Positions 54,645-63,320 of a stretch of 64,000 nt of DNA are shown in pieces; the stretch's first letter is position 1; every line of letters starts with the position of its first letter. The notes beneath the pieces were generated by a model, which did not search any database, was not told where the DNA came from, and worked only from the letters and a program-made list of their open reading frames with translations. Position numbers and translations under genes: made by a program. Source of the DNA: Sepiola atlantica (lineage: Eukaryota > Mollusca > Cephalopoda > Sepiida > Sepiolidae); the NCBI GenBank assembly GCA_963556195.1, contig OY744519.1, positions 30,224,397-30,288,396 of the forward strand, read 5' to 3'.

Positions 54645-55030
54645 GGAAAATGAAAAAAAATAATAACTATAATATTTATGTGTTCATCAACGTTTCGTCT
54701 TTATTGTAAGACTTCCTCGGGATGAAGAAAAATGAAGAAAAAATTATACAAGCATCACTTCTTACTTGCTTAGGAGCGGCGAGGCTCGGCTGGTCTGTGA
54801 GCAAAATAAAAATAAAAATGACAAAAAAGACAAAAAAGGGGCTGCGCGGTATCAGCAGCAGTCTGTAGAGTCCCTAGGGCGGGGAGTGATGTGCTGGTTT
54901 GAAATGAGTTTATCATTTAGCCTTTAACGAAGAAGCGTTCGGCTGCTGTTCTTGTTTGGGTCAAGTGAAACAGGGGTCGATGGTGAAGTGGGGGCGAAAA
55001 AGTCTGAGCTGGGTTGTAAATGCCACGTTT
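54645..55030 (-). repeat. Repeat with CGAAACGTTG hairpin end
   Basis: The minus strand has a GAGGA-type box, a GTCTT/AAGAC stem (54,697-54,712) and CGAAACGTTG (54,688-54,697). The rest (to about 55,030) is moderately GC-rich and unassigned. It follows a (TA)n tract at 54,610-54,642. Confidence 0.5.
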
Positions 55031-55595
55031 TTTAAATAAAGAAGGAAGGAAGAAAGAAAAACAAATAATTTCTATGTAAAAGTGAAAAGTTAAAAAAAAA
55101 ACCGGAAAAAGTATGATGAAAAAATGAAAAGTGTGGCGAAAAAGAGAGATGGGAATACTATTTACTAGTTTAATTTATTTATGTGTGGAATGTATTTATT
55201 TATTCCTATTTATCCAATTATCTGTGAATTATAAATTTTTTATTAAAATTTTTTTATGGAAGTCGAAATCAACAAATATTAAATTATTATGAGCATATAA
55301 GTATATGCATATACAATCTGTGTACATATACAACATGCATATAGGTGTATGTTCAATATATCCTGTGTGGAAAAAAACAACCTGATTATTTGACAAAATA
55401 TAGTGGGAGATAGGAAAGTGAAATGTTCAGAGAGAAGAGAGAAAGATACATTGAATAATACAACAACATAGAAATATTAATAGTGTAAATATTATTATGT
55501 ATTTAATTGCCCACAAATGTGAGTATATATGTGTACGTGCACATGTACGAGCAACAAGTAGCTTAATAAGTATATGCATATACAATCTTACAATC
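55031..55595. other. AT-rich stretch, nothing recognised
   Basis: The phrase AAGTATATGCATATACAATCT occurs at about 55,300 and 55,567, a small duplication. No gene. Confidence 0.4.
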
Positions 55596-55702
<107 letters not shown>

Positions 55703-55952
55703 TTCCCCTTTTTGAGTTAAGGAGGGTCAATTCCTATTTTAGTCAAGTACATTATTAGAGTGAAATGGATTCGGCATTATTCTGAAACAATGTTTTTGAA
55801 AAAAATAAGAAAAAAATAAACACGTCTACGAGAGAGGTTGAATGATTTCTTCTTTTGTAGAAAAAAATGACGATCATGTCCAAGTAAGAGAAGTTGAAAT
55901 CTAGCGTTTGTCTAGAGATTGTTTTGTTTCGATCTAACGGGCTTCGAACATC

Positions 55953-57473
55953 TCAGTTGGCAACATGGCAGAGGACGCAGCTATAATAATTATATTTAGA
56001 GAACTTCGTGGAAATCTTCAGTTCTGATGTATCAGCGAAAGCACGTGAATCGAATGTACAACATCTTCTACAACTGTTTGTAGTATACAGTGTAAATCCA
56101 AACAGACGACAGGCATCAGAATTTTCACATATCTGGCACCATTTACCGTCGTGATAAATTTCTAAACGTCTATCCTCAAGCCTTACACTACAAAACAAAG
56201 GATTAATTGTTCCGTTAACACATTTAATGAGATTACTTTGCGAGGAATTGGATCGACATATCGCATACACCTGAGTCTCGTCTACAATCTGCGTCCCGAA
56301 AGGAATCATTTCGTACGTGTCCATATTTCGGTAGGTCAACACATCGAAGCGCCGTGAAAGCGTACACATTTTGGTACAGGTCGGGATTTCGTCATCCCAC
56401 TTCATGTTAGGCATACAAGATAACTTTTGTTGACCGGCGAGTTGGTATCCAGGAAGACAGAAATATTCAATGGTGGAGGAACCTTTGGATAAAACATATC
56501 TCCCGTTCGCGATTTGTATAGGTGTACACGTCGTCCTGCATTAAATCATCGGCCTCCAGGTTCCTGTAATGCAGGTGGCAATTCCAGATGATGGGGCCGT
56601 GTAGCCAGATTTGCAGGAGAATATCACACGCTGACCCTGTTGGATCAGAGAACCATTGGAAAGTGAATTTAAACTGGGGATTAATCGTACGTCTTCTAAC
56701 CGATTTGTAAAATTAGGAATGGTGCACATTTTTTTGCAAACTGGAGCTGTAGTATTCCACCGGCCATTTTTTTTGCAATGTAGAACGGCATCTCCAACTA
56801 TTGTGTATTCACTTTTGCAAGTAAATAGAACAGTTTTATTGATATCAGTTTCTTCCTGACTGGACGCGAAACCGTGTTGAGGAGGTGAAAGCGGGGGACA
56901 AGATGATATGTGACACGTGGGGGGTTGTAAGTTCCAGAGACCATTTTCTTCACAGAATAGTTTGTCAGTGCCATTAATGGTGAAACCGAGAGAACACCAA
57001 AAGTAGACGGTGGTGTTGTAAGTGTTGTCACTAGTTGAAAGGTGACCCCCGGCGGGTGCTGTCAGGTGAGGGCAGGTGATTCTTTTACACTGGATCTTAT
57101 TAAAGACCCACTTTCCATGTAGGCAGTGCACCTGTAAGGATTCGGGGTTTTGAATAGTTTGAAAATATCGATCGCATGTCTGGAATGATCGAAGATGTCT
57201 ATTCTCATAATCAAAGGAATATTGCAAATGACTGTTTGGTGAGTGTGAAAAAGATCCGCAGTTGAGAAGAGTTATTATTTGGCCGACAATGTCGTCGCTC
57301 GGAATCAAAGGGGTCTGCGTGCCGTTAGCACTTAGTCTATCTCCTTCACGAATCAGAAAATCTTTCACGTCCGCAATTATATTGGTCGGCGTTGTTGGGT
57401 ATTCTTTCGCTGGTGTAAGCGGACACAATGTTGCGAGTAGAGCGAGGAAATATAGTTGCTGAAAGAATCGCAT
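55953..57473 (-). pseudogene. Secreted multi-CCP (sushi) domain protein, split by one in-frame TAA
   Basis: The ATG at 57,473 is followed by a signal peptide (FFQQLYFLALLATLC, residues 1-22). A first Cys-rich unit spans residues 72-129. CCP domains follow at about 134-187 and 192-246 (four Cys each, ENGLWN and KNGRWN tryptophans), with a fourth starting at 250. A TAA at 56,541-56,543 falls exactly where the fourth domain should reach its last Cys. The same frame then continues open for 195 codons: a fifth CCP, a sixth CCP-like unit, and a tail with LEIYHDGKWCQIC...DACRLFGF that resembles a shortened scavenger-receptor Cys-rich (SRCR) segment. Six or more N-glycosylation sequons are present. 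The gene is intronless, unusual because CCP domains are normally on separate exons, and no AATAAA follows within 230 bp. It is either a recent pseudogene, a truncated 310-residue product, or a gene whose stop is read through or edited. Complement-like or lectin-like binding is family knowledge, not shown here. Confidence 0.82.
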
Positions 57474-57540
57474 GTTGAGATTTAATTACTTTGAAAGAGA
57501 AATACTTTTTGACTGATGACTTTTGAGTATAGGCCGGCTC

Positions 57541-57572
57541 TATTTATACTAAAACTGCCCATGATGACGTCA
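57541..57572 (-). promoter_or_regulatory. Core promoter of the CCP gene: CRE and TATA box
   Basis: On the minus strand the perfect palindrome TGACGTCA (57,572-57,565) lies 16 bp upstream of TATAAATA (57,548-57,541). The TATA box is 68 bp before the ATG, giving a predicted start near 57,512 and a 5' UTR of about 40 nt. CREs bind CREB/ATF factors, so inducible expression is an inference. Confidence 0.7.
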
Positions 57573-57685
57573 TTCTTTCTAAGAACGGGGAACATATTTC
57601 CAAGAAAATAACATTTTTCTTTTTCTTGTCTTTGCATTCTTTATAATCAGGAGATTTTATCTTTTTATATTTGAACTATAACTAA

Positions 57686-57687
<2 letters not shown>

Positions 57688-57735
<48 letters not shown>
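57688..57735. repeat. (TA)n then (GA)n microsatellite
   Basis: TA run followed by GAGAGAGATAGAGAAAGAGAG. Confidence 0.9.
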
Positions 57736-57743
<8 letters not shown>

Positions 57744-57879
57744 TAGAGAAAGAGAGAAACTTAAGTAGAGTATAAACGGACAAGTATCAACACAACCTTA
57801 AAGATAAGGGTAGTTAAGTCAAATAATTTTTTTTCTTCTCATTCTTAGCAATCAAGAGATTTTATATTTTGACTATAAA

Positions 57880-57880
57880 C

Positions 57881-57920
<40 letters not shown>

Positions 57921-58119
57921 TATATGAGATATAATTATATATATATATATTAGTATATGAGATATAATTATATATATATATTAGTATATGAGATATAATT
58001 ATATATATATATTAGTATATGAGATATAATTATATATATATATTAGTATATGAGATATAATTATATATATATATTAGTATATGAGATATAATTATATATA
58101 TATATTAGTATATTAGATA

Positions 58120-58155
<36 letters not shown>

Positions 58156-58169
58156 TATCTAATATACTA

Positions 58170-58200
<31 letters not shown>

Positions 58201-58408
58201 TATCTAATATACTAATATATATATATATATATATATAATTATATCTAATATACTAATATATATATATATATATATATAATTATATCTAATATACTAATAT
58301 ATATATATATATATATAATTATATCTAATATACTAATATATATATATATATATATAATTATATCTAATATACTAATATATATATATATATATAATTATAT
58401 CTAATATA

Positions 58409-58452
<44 letters not shown>

Positions 58453-58575
58453 ATTATATCTAATATACTAATATATATATATATATATATATAATTATAT
58501 CTAATATACTAATATATATATAATTATATCTAATATACTAATATATATATATATATATATATAATTATATATATA
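57880..58575. repeat. Palindromic AT minisatellite
   Basis: The left half (57,918-58,125) has about seven units of TTAGTATATGAGATATAATT plus (TA)n. The right half (58,148-58,570) has about eleven units of the inverse form AATTATATCTAATATACTAA plus (TA)n. The turn is near 58,135. The left units carry ATGAG where the right units carry ATTAG. The last left unit (58,108) already has ATTAG and could be the junction template. Confidence 0.93.
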
Positions 58576-58579
58576 TATA

Positions 58580-58968
58580 TGAAATTAAAAATGGAAAAGT
58601 GGAAGACCTTTTCGCTCAACGTTTCGCCCAAATTTCACGTGGGCTTTGTCAAGAGCGGACGAAGAATACAAAAATGACAAAAGACGTATATTTGATATAT
58701 ATGTATGTATATGTGTTATATATATGTCTCGATCACATTTATGTGCATATATATATATATTTATTTCTTTTTTTTTTTTTTTTTTTTGCATACCCTTCAT
58801 CTCAACATGAACCCAACCACTATATATATTCCCCGATAATTTACAGACTTTCTCGTCTTTTGTCATGTTTGTATTCTTCGTCCGCTCTTGACAAAGCCCA
58901 CGTGAAATTTAGGCGAAACGTTGTAGCGAAAAGGTCTTCCGCTTTTCCATTTTTAATTTCATACCGTC
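58580..58968. mobile_element. Hairpin element with 100-bp arms
   Basis: 58,580-58,690 and 58,845-58,965 are reverse complements (GAAATTAAAAATGGAAAAG; TTTCACGTGGGCTTTGTCAA; AAAATGACAAAAGACG with complements). Both arms carry CAACGTTTCGCC(C) next to a GCCC/GGGC stem. The interior has a poly-T tract. The open frame 58,599-59,030 is arm- and microsatellite-derived. Confidence 0.82.
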
Positions 58969-59030
58969 GGATTATTTTTATCCTTTCATATACTCATATA
59001 TATATATATATATATATATTAGTATATTAG

Positions 59031-59603
59031 ATATAATTATATAGACATATATATACATATATACACACACACATAGGCATTAAACAAGTTATAATTAAAA
59101 AACAATTTCCTAATTATCTTGTAGTCGATCAAATTAAATTAATGATTAGAAACCTAGACAATACCACTAATAAATAATTCGCACTAGATTAAACTATTCT
59201 ATTGTAACCAGGTGCAACCGAACTTTAAATTGGATGAAACAGTTCTCAACAATATAAAGCATCGATATATATCACCCATCAACTGTACTAATAAAATGAG
59301 ATTCATTATTTATTATAAAAACAGTTAAAACATCTAACAACGTAGTTAACAAAACACAATAGAAAGAACCAACGTAATATATCAGTTCTAACACCCTATG
59401 GAAGAATGTATCTCCGACAATAATAATAAAACTAATTATGGACGGCGGCACCGGGGGGGCAGGGGGGCTCACCCCCCCCACACACACTTTTTGACTTGCC
59501 TCCCCCACTTTACGGTCATCAATAATGAAGTTATATATGCATGTGTTTAACCGCCCCCCCTACTTTTATAACTGTCTCGCCGGTCCTGCTAATTATTACA
59601 TTG
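59031..59603. other. No gene recognised; C-rich block
   Basis: 59,360-59,440 is related to 1,085-1,170. 59,455-59,590 is a G/C-run-rich block (GGACGGCGGCACC...GCCGGTCC) that may be a short transposable element, but its ends are uncertain. Confidence 0.4.
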
Positions 59604-59608
59604 GTTTC

Positions 59609-59883
59609 TTTTGTAAACCGTGTAATTTAGGTTTAATCAATAATATTTGTAAAGAAAAATGGATAAAATATCAGCAGAAACTTTTAACAAATTTATTACA
59701 ACTGACACAAAATAAATTAATGAGTTAATTGCCGCTGTAACGCGAAATAAAATATACACAGTTTCACGACGTCGGTCTGTTTATCTTTTCTCCAGGCAAG
59801 ACTCTATTTGAAAAGGGCGATAACTCTTAACCTTACCGAAATGATGCAAGAGAGATAAATCGTTTCGTTAGTAATCCCTAACA
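59609..59883 (-). repeat. 3' LTR
   Basis: Read on the minus strand: starts TGTTAGGGATTAC, ends GGTTTACAAAA. The preceding purine run (59,884-59,892, CGGGGAGA) is a candidate polypurine tract. A canonical TG...CA end would place the boundary 3 bp further in, but then the flanking duplication is lost. Confidence 0.85.
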
Positions 59884-59900
59884 TCTCCCCGTTTTAGTCT

Positions 59901-60600
59901 TTAACTGTATCGAGCGCACCTGGGGTCAACTTGGAGGTGCTTGACTCTAGTGCGACTGCGCTTTGGCCAACTCTTGTGAGGTCTTTGACAATTCTCACTT
60001 GTACTTGTCTGCATGGGAGGTGATGGAGATGGCAGTTCAAATGTGTCCATTAACAAATCAAACGGAATGGTTGTTCTGTTGTCCACTAAGTTGTCTACAG
60101 AGTATTTGAGACGCAACTGGTTTTTGTGCCGTGCCCAGAATTGATTTCCGGCTTGAACATCATACAGGAATTGTCCATTTATTTTGCGGATGATGCCTGG
60201 TACCCAGTTTAGCCGGCCAGGTCTGTAATTCCGAGCAAACACTGGTGTGTCAACTGAAAATGCTTTTGTTTTGTTAGGGCTTGGTTGTTGCCTTTGTGGC
60301 TGGGACGTAAAGTGTCTAGTGTGGTACGGAGTTTTCGTACCATAAGTGCCTCTGCTGGTGATAGACCATTCTTCACAGCTCCATTTGGTGTTATTCTATA
60401 TGAAAGGAGGAAAGCATGTATTATCTCCTCTGTTGTTCCCTCCCGTCTTGCTTTTAGTAGTGCTCTTTTGAATGTGTCTACAAATCTTTCGGCTTGTCCG
60501 TTGGATTGAGGATGGTTCGGTGGCGACCGAACGTGTGTTATGCTGAATGTAACCCTGGGTTGATGGCTGACGAGCACGCAACATTGTGCGCAATTTCTGC
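59901..60600 (-). pseudogene. Integrase C-terminal half (truncated, one frameshift)
   Basis: 60,560-60,260 encodes the last part of the catalytic core: ITHVRSPPNHPQSNGQAERF with the glutamate of the DD35E triad, then VDTFKRALLKARREG, SYRITPNGAVKNGLSPAEAL. A one-base frameshift near 60,290 moves to the frame 60,289-59,901, which carries the C-terminal segment YRPGRLNWVPGIIRK...YDVQAGNQFWARHKNQLR found in Gypsy integrases. The zinc-binding N-terminus and the two catalytic aspartates are missing, so integration activity is lost. Confidence 0.85.
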
Positions 60601-61283
60601 TTAGGACTGTTGTATTGCAAGGACCCGAACCTTGCTGCTGCTGCTGCTGGACGACCAGGCGGGAGATGCTGTGTAGCCTGTTGTTGAGGCTGTGGCGGTC
60701 CATACCAATTGAGGTGGGGTCCTGGCTGGTACACCTCTGGTGGGTAATTGACTCGATGGTGAATTGGTGCTTGCTTCATGTAGGAGGTGGTTGGTCCTGC
60801 TGTGGTAATTTTCTCTGTAGATGATGTTATTGGAGATGTTGGCAAATGGAAACATGCTTCAATATCCAGCCATACTTTGTAGTCTGGATTCTGATCAACT
60901 GCCTTTTCTTCCAAAATCACCTTGATTGCCATAACTTTGTCAAATGTGGTTGAGATGAATGGACCAGTGATTTTAGTGCCATCAGGAATTTCTACAAAAT
61001 CTTCTGATCCTGGACGTTGTACAGGAATTGTGATTTTCTCAGCATTACTGGTCACATCAACCTTGAGCAACTCTACCCCTTGAGGGTCATCAGTCAGTTT
61101 AACGGTGATGCTAGGTTTGGGGTCAGTAGATGTAGTCGGCGCTGGTACAATCCATCCAGGTCCATCAGGTCTGCCATCACTTACTGGAGAGTTTGGTGTT
61201 CCACTAATGTAGTCATCAAGTATGAGGGTTTTATCAGTCATACCCTTAGTAGACTCCCATCGAACTGATGTTGTTGAAGTAGG
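60600..61283 (-). CDS. Captured module resembling molluscan mucin-like extracellular protein
   Basis: It lies in the same frame as the protease but after a TGA (61,284-61,286). The sequence runs GMTDKTLILDDYISGTPNSP, DGRPDGPGW, a Thr/Pro linker, then a beta-rich segment (SITVKLTDDPQGVELLKVDV, ITIPVQRPGSEDFVEIPDGT, STTFDKVMAIKVILEE) ending WLDIEACF. From memory this pattern recurs in Thr-rich mucin/SCO-spondin-like proteins of molluscs. A Pro/Gln-rich stretch with a (CAG)n run (60,640-60,660) follows and joins the integrase out of frame. Nothing in it resembles RT or RNase H. The host origin is inference pending a search. Confidence 0.6.
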
Positions 61284-61828
61284 TCATGATGTTGTGGTGA
61301 TTTTAGGATTCCCTGTGGTAATCATTGGTGTTGATATTATTGTGGGAGTTCCTGTTGAAGTGGAGCCAAAGGTTGGTCCAAACGAAAGGTTGGTGGTTGG
61401 TCGATTGTTCCGCCGCCGCCGTTGCTGTTTCTTCTTGCTGAGGTTGTGTTTACTGCTCTGAGGTGACGATGTGGACACCACCTCACATATTTGGTTGAGT
61501 GGAATGTCGAGAAGACCTAGTAACTCGATAAAATCAAGTCCTAGCAAATTATGGCATGCGTTTGTTATGTATACGGTGCCTGACACCGTTTTTCCTTTCA
61601 TTTTGATGGTAGCGGGTAATTGACCCGTGATGTGAACACAATCTCCAGAAGCACTCTGTGCTACCTGACTTATTGGTGTCAATGAAGGCTGGCCTATGGC
61701 TTCCCATAATTTTTGTGATATAATAGTTATATCTGATGCTGTATCGATTTGCAATTGAATAGGATGGCCATTCAATTGTACTGTAACATATTTTCGTTTG
61801 GATTTTTGTTTTGAGAGAAAAGTTGCTA
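61284..61828 (-). CDS. Retroviral-type aspartic protease and Ser/Thr-rich linker
   Basis: HPIQLQIDTASDITIISQKLWEAI carries the catalytic box as DTAS instead of the usual D(T/S)GA, a variant I know from some invertebrate Gypsy lineages. ITGQLPATIKMKGKTVSGTV and LLGLDFIELLGL follow, the latter corresponding to the (I/L)LGxDF block near the end of such proteases. The tail (residues after about 100) is basic then Ser/Thr/Gly-rich and may already belong to the captured module. The frame is -1 relative to gag and is open upstream past the gag stop, so it needs frameshifting or a fusion transcript. No ATG precedes the domain. Confidence 0.8.
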
Positions 61829-62785
61829 TCAGACTGTTTGTTTTTGAAAAACTGTGCTGTTGTCGTTACCTGTTGTGTGTATGTGAGGTTTGCCTATTAT
61901 GGGTTGGTTTTCGTTCTGGAGGGTGCAAAATCCCTCTTTATGTCCGAGTCGATTGCAGCTGCGACAGCGGTGTGTCTTGAAGGTGCAGTATCGCACAAAA
62001 TGCCAGTTGCCACAATTCCAACAAGCTGTTGGGGGCTGGACTGATTTTGAAGTCGGTGAGGTGGGCCGACGTTGTTTTTGAACTGTGTTTACCATGGATG
62101 CGGATGCTTGTTGCACCATAGTTGAATCATGTTTTAGATTCACTATACGCTGGCATTCTACGGCAACTTGTTGCAATGTTATGTCTGGATTTTGTTCTAT
62201 TTTTGACAAAATCCGTGTGCGAATGTCTGCTTCGTCTGCCGATCTCAACCCACACACAAAAATCAAACATTTGAACTGAGCATCTGTGATGGAAGAGATT
62301 TTAAAACGTTCACATTCTTTGTTTGCAAGGCCTGCATACGTTGAAAAATCGTCCGAGGAAGATTTCGTTATGCTAAGACAATTAAAACGCATATTGAATA
62401 ATGAAATATGCTCACCAAAAATCTGAGTGAGAATTTGTACTGTGTTTTGAAAATCGCAGTCACGAGAATGTTTTGGCAATATGTAATTTACATACCGATC
62501 ATGCTCCGACGTCCCAAGCTTACGTAACAGAAGTCTTACCTTCCAGTCGTCAGCTTGATCCTTGAAATCCACTCGAAAAATTTCCTCGAAACGCGCAAAC
62601 CATGTTTCGAACGTCGAATTTGCCATTGGGTCATAACGAAATTCCGTTATTGTTTGAGAAATAAAATCTGTAGACGTCCTAAGATTTGTTTCTGAAATCG
62701 ACGATGTGGGTGTGGAAAATCTCTCTGAAAATAATTCCATTAACCGTAATTGTTGTTGTAATAATTGTTGAATACTGCAATCCAT
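61829..62785 (-). CDS. Gag polyprotein (capsid and nucleocapsid)
   Basis: The ATG at 62,785-62,783 gives 318 residues (MDCSIQQLLQQQ...). An upstream in-frame TTG is not a likely eukaryotic start. A Gln-rich N-terminus precedes a capsid-like region (FRYDPMANSTFETWFARFEE, DDWKVRLLLRKLGTSEHDRY, NTVQILTQIFGEH, ERFKISSITDAQFKCLIFVC, GLRSADEADIRTRILSKIEQ). Two CCHC knuckles follow: CWNCGNWHFVRYC (CX2CX3HX4C, one residue short) and CRSCNRLGHKEGFC (canonical). It is fully open, unlike the rest of the element, which implies recent activity or maintenance in trans. Confidence 0.88.
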   Translation of the reverse strand: MDCSIQQLLQQQLRLMELFSERFSTPTSSISETNLRTSTDFISQTITEFRYDPMANSTFETWFARFEEIFRVDFKDQADDWKVRLLLRKLGTSEHDRYVNYILPKHSRDCDFQNTVQILTQIFGEHISLFNMRFNCLSITKSSSDDFSTYAGLANKECERFKISSITDAQFKCLIFVCGLRSADEADIRTRILSKIEQNPDITLQQVAVECQRIVNLKHDSTMVQQASASMVNTVQKQRRPTSPTSKSVQPPTACWNCGNWHFVRYCTFKTHRCRSCNRLGHKEGFCTLQNENQPIIGKPHIHTTGNDNSTVFQKQTV

Positions 62786-62848
62786 TTTTTTTGTTGAAAA
62801 ATCCTTCGTCGCCAACTTTTTTTTTTCTTTGAAAAATGTAAGTTTATC

Positions 62849-62865
62849 TCATCCTCCGTCGCCAC
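62849..62865 (-). other. Candidate primer-binding site
   Basis: Directly after the 5' LTR on the minus strand comes G, then TGGCGACGGAGGATGA, which has the TGG start expected for pairing with a tRNA CCA end. A near copy (TTGGCGACGAAGGAT) lies at 62,801-62,815 just before gag. The tRNA was not identified. Confidence 0.5.
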
Positions 62866-63140
62866 TTTTGTAAACCTTGTAATTTAGGTTTAATCAATAA
62901 TATTTGATAAAGAAAAATGGATAAAATATCAGCAGAAACTTTTAACAAATTTATTCCAACTGACAAAAATGAAATAATGAGTTAATTGCCGCTGTAACGC
63001 GAGATGAAATATACACAGTTTCACGACGTCGGTCTGTTTATCTTTTCTCCGGGCAAGACTCTATTTGAAAAAGGCGATAACTCTTAACCTTACCGAAATG
63101 ATGCAAGGGAGATAAATCGTTTCGTTAGTTATCCCTAACA
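62866..63140 (-). repeat. 5' LTR with AGTTATC/TTATCTCCC motifs
   Basis: Near-identical partner of 59,609-59,883. It contains ATTTATCTCCCTTG (63,102-63,115) and AAGAGTTATCGCC (63,074-63,086) on the minus strand, the same motif seen upstream of TATA boxes in the other LTRs of the window. Confidence 0.88.
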
Positions 63141-63164
63141 GTTTCACGCAGATATTTGTTGAGG

Positions 63165-63320
63165 CTGTTTACATGTAATTTGCCCCAAAAAGTAGAAACT
63201 TTTTTTTTTAGGGGTCGAAATACGAGAGGTGAGATTCGTTGGCTAAGAAATGCGTGCTCACTTTACGTATAACTTATATAGGAAAGTGATCCCCCACCCC
63301 TCCTAACATCTAAAATAATA
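63165..63320. repeat. Family K fragment
   Basis: TTTACATGTAATTTGCCCCA, AAAAGTAGAAACT and AAAGTGATCCCCCACCCC match the family K sequences at 46,640-46,765 and 53,940-54,020. Confidence 0.55.

Larger units (their letters stand above)
59604..63145 (-). mobile_element. Ty3/Gypsy-type LTR retrotransposon with captured host module
   Basis: Two 275-bp LTRs (about a dozen differences between them) enclose gag, protease, a non-retroviral insert and a truncated integrase. The duplication GTTTC flanks it (59,604-59,608 and 63,141-63,145). About 2.3 kb expected for RT, RNase H and the integrase N-terminus is absent, so the element depends on partners. The 5' LTR is the right-hand one. Confidence 0.88.

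Noticed and set aside
58599..59030. 143-codon plus-strand gene
   Set aside because: It spans a hairpin arm, a poly-T tract, the second arm and an AT microsatellite; composition is explained by these.
59455..59600. Short TIR transposon with C-rich ends
   Set aside because: GGACGGCG and CGCCGGTCC suggest ends, but they pair poorly and no target duplication is visible.
61829..62815. Gag starting at the upstream TTG (62,815)
   Set aside because: TTG is not a normal eukaryotic start and overlaps primer-site-like sequence; the ATG at 62,785 is preferred.
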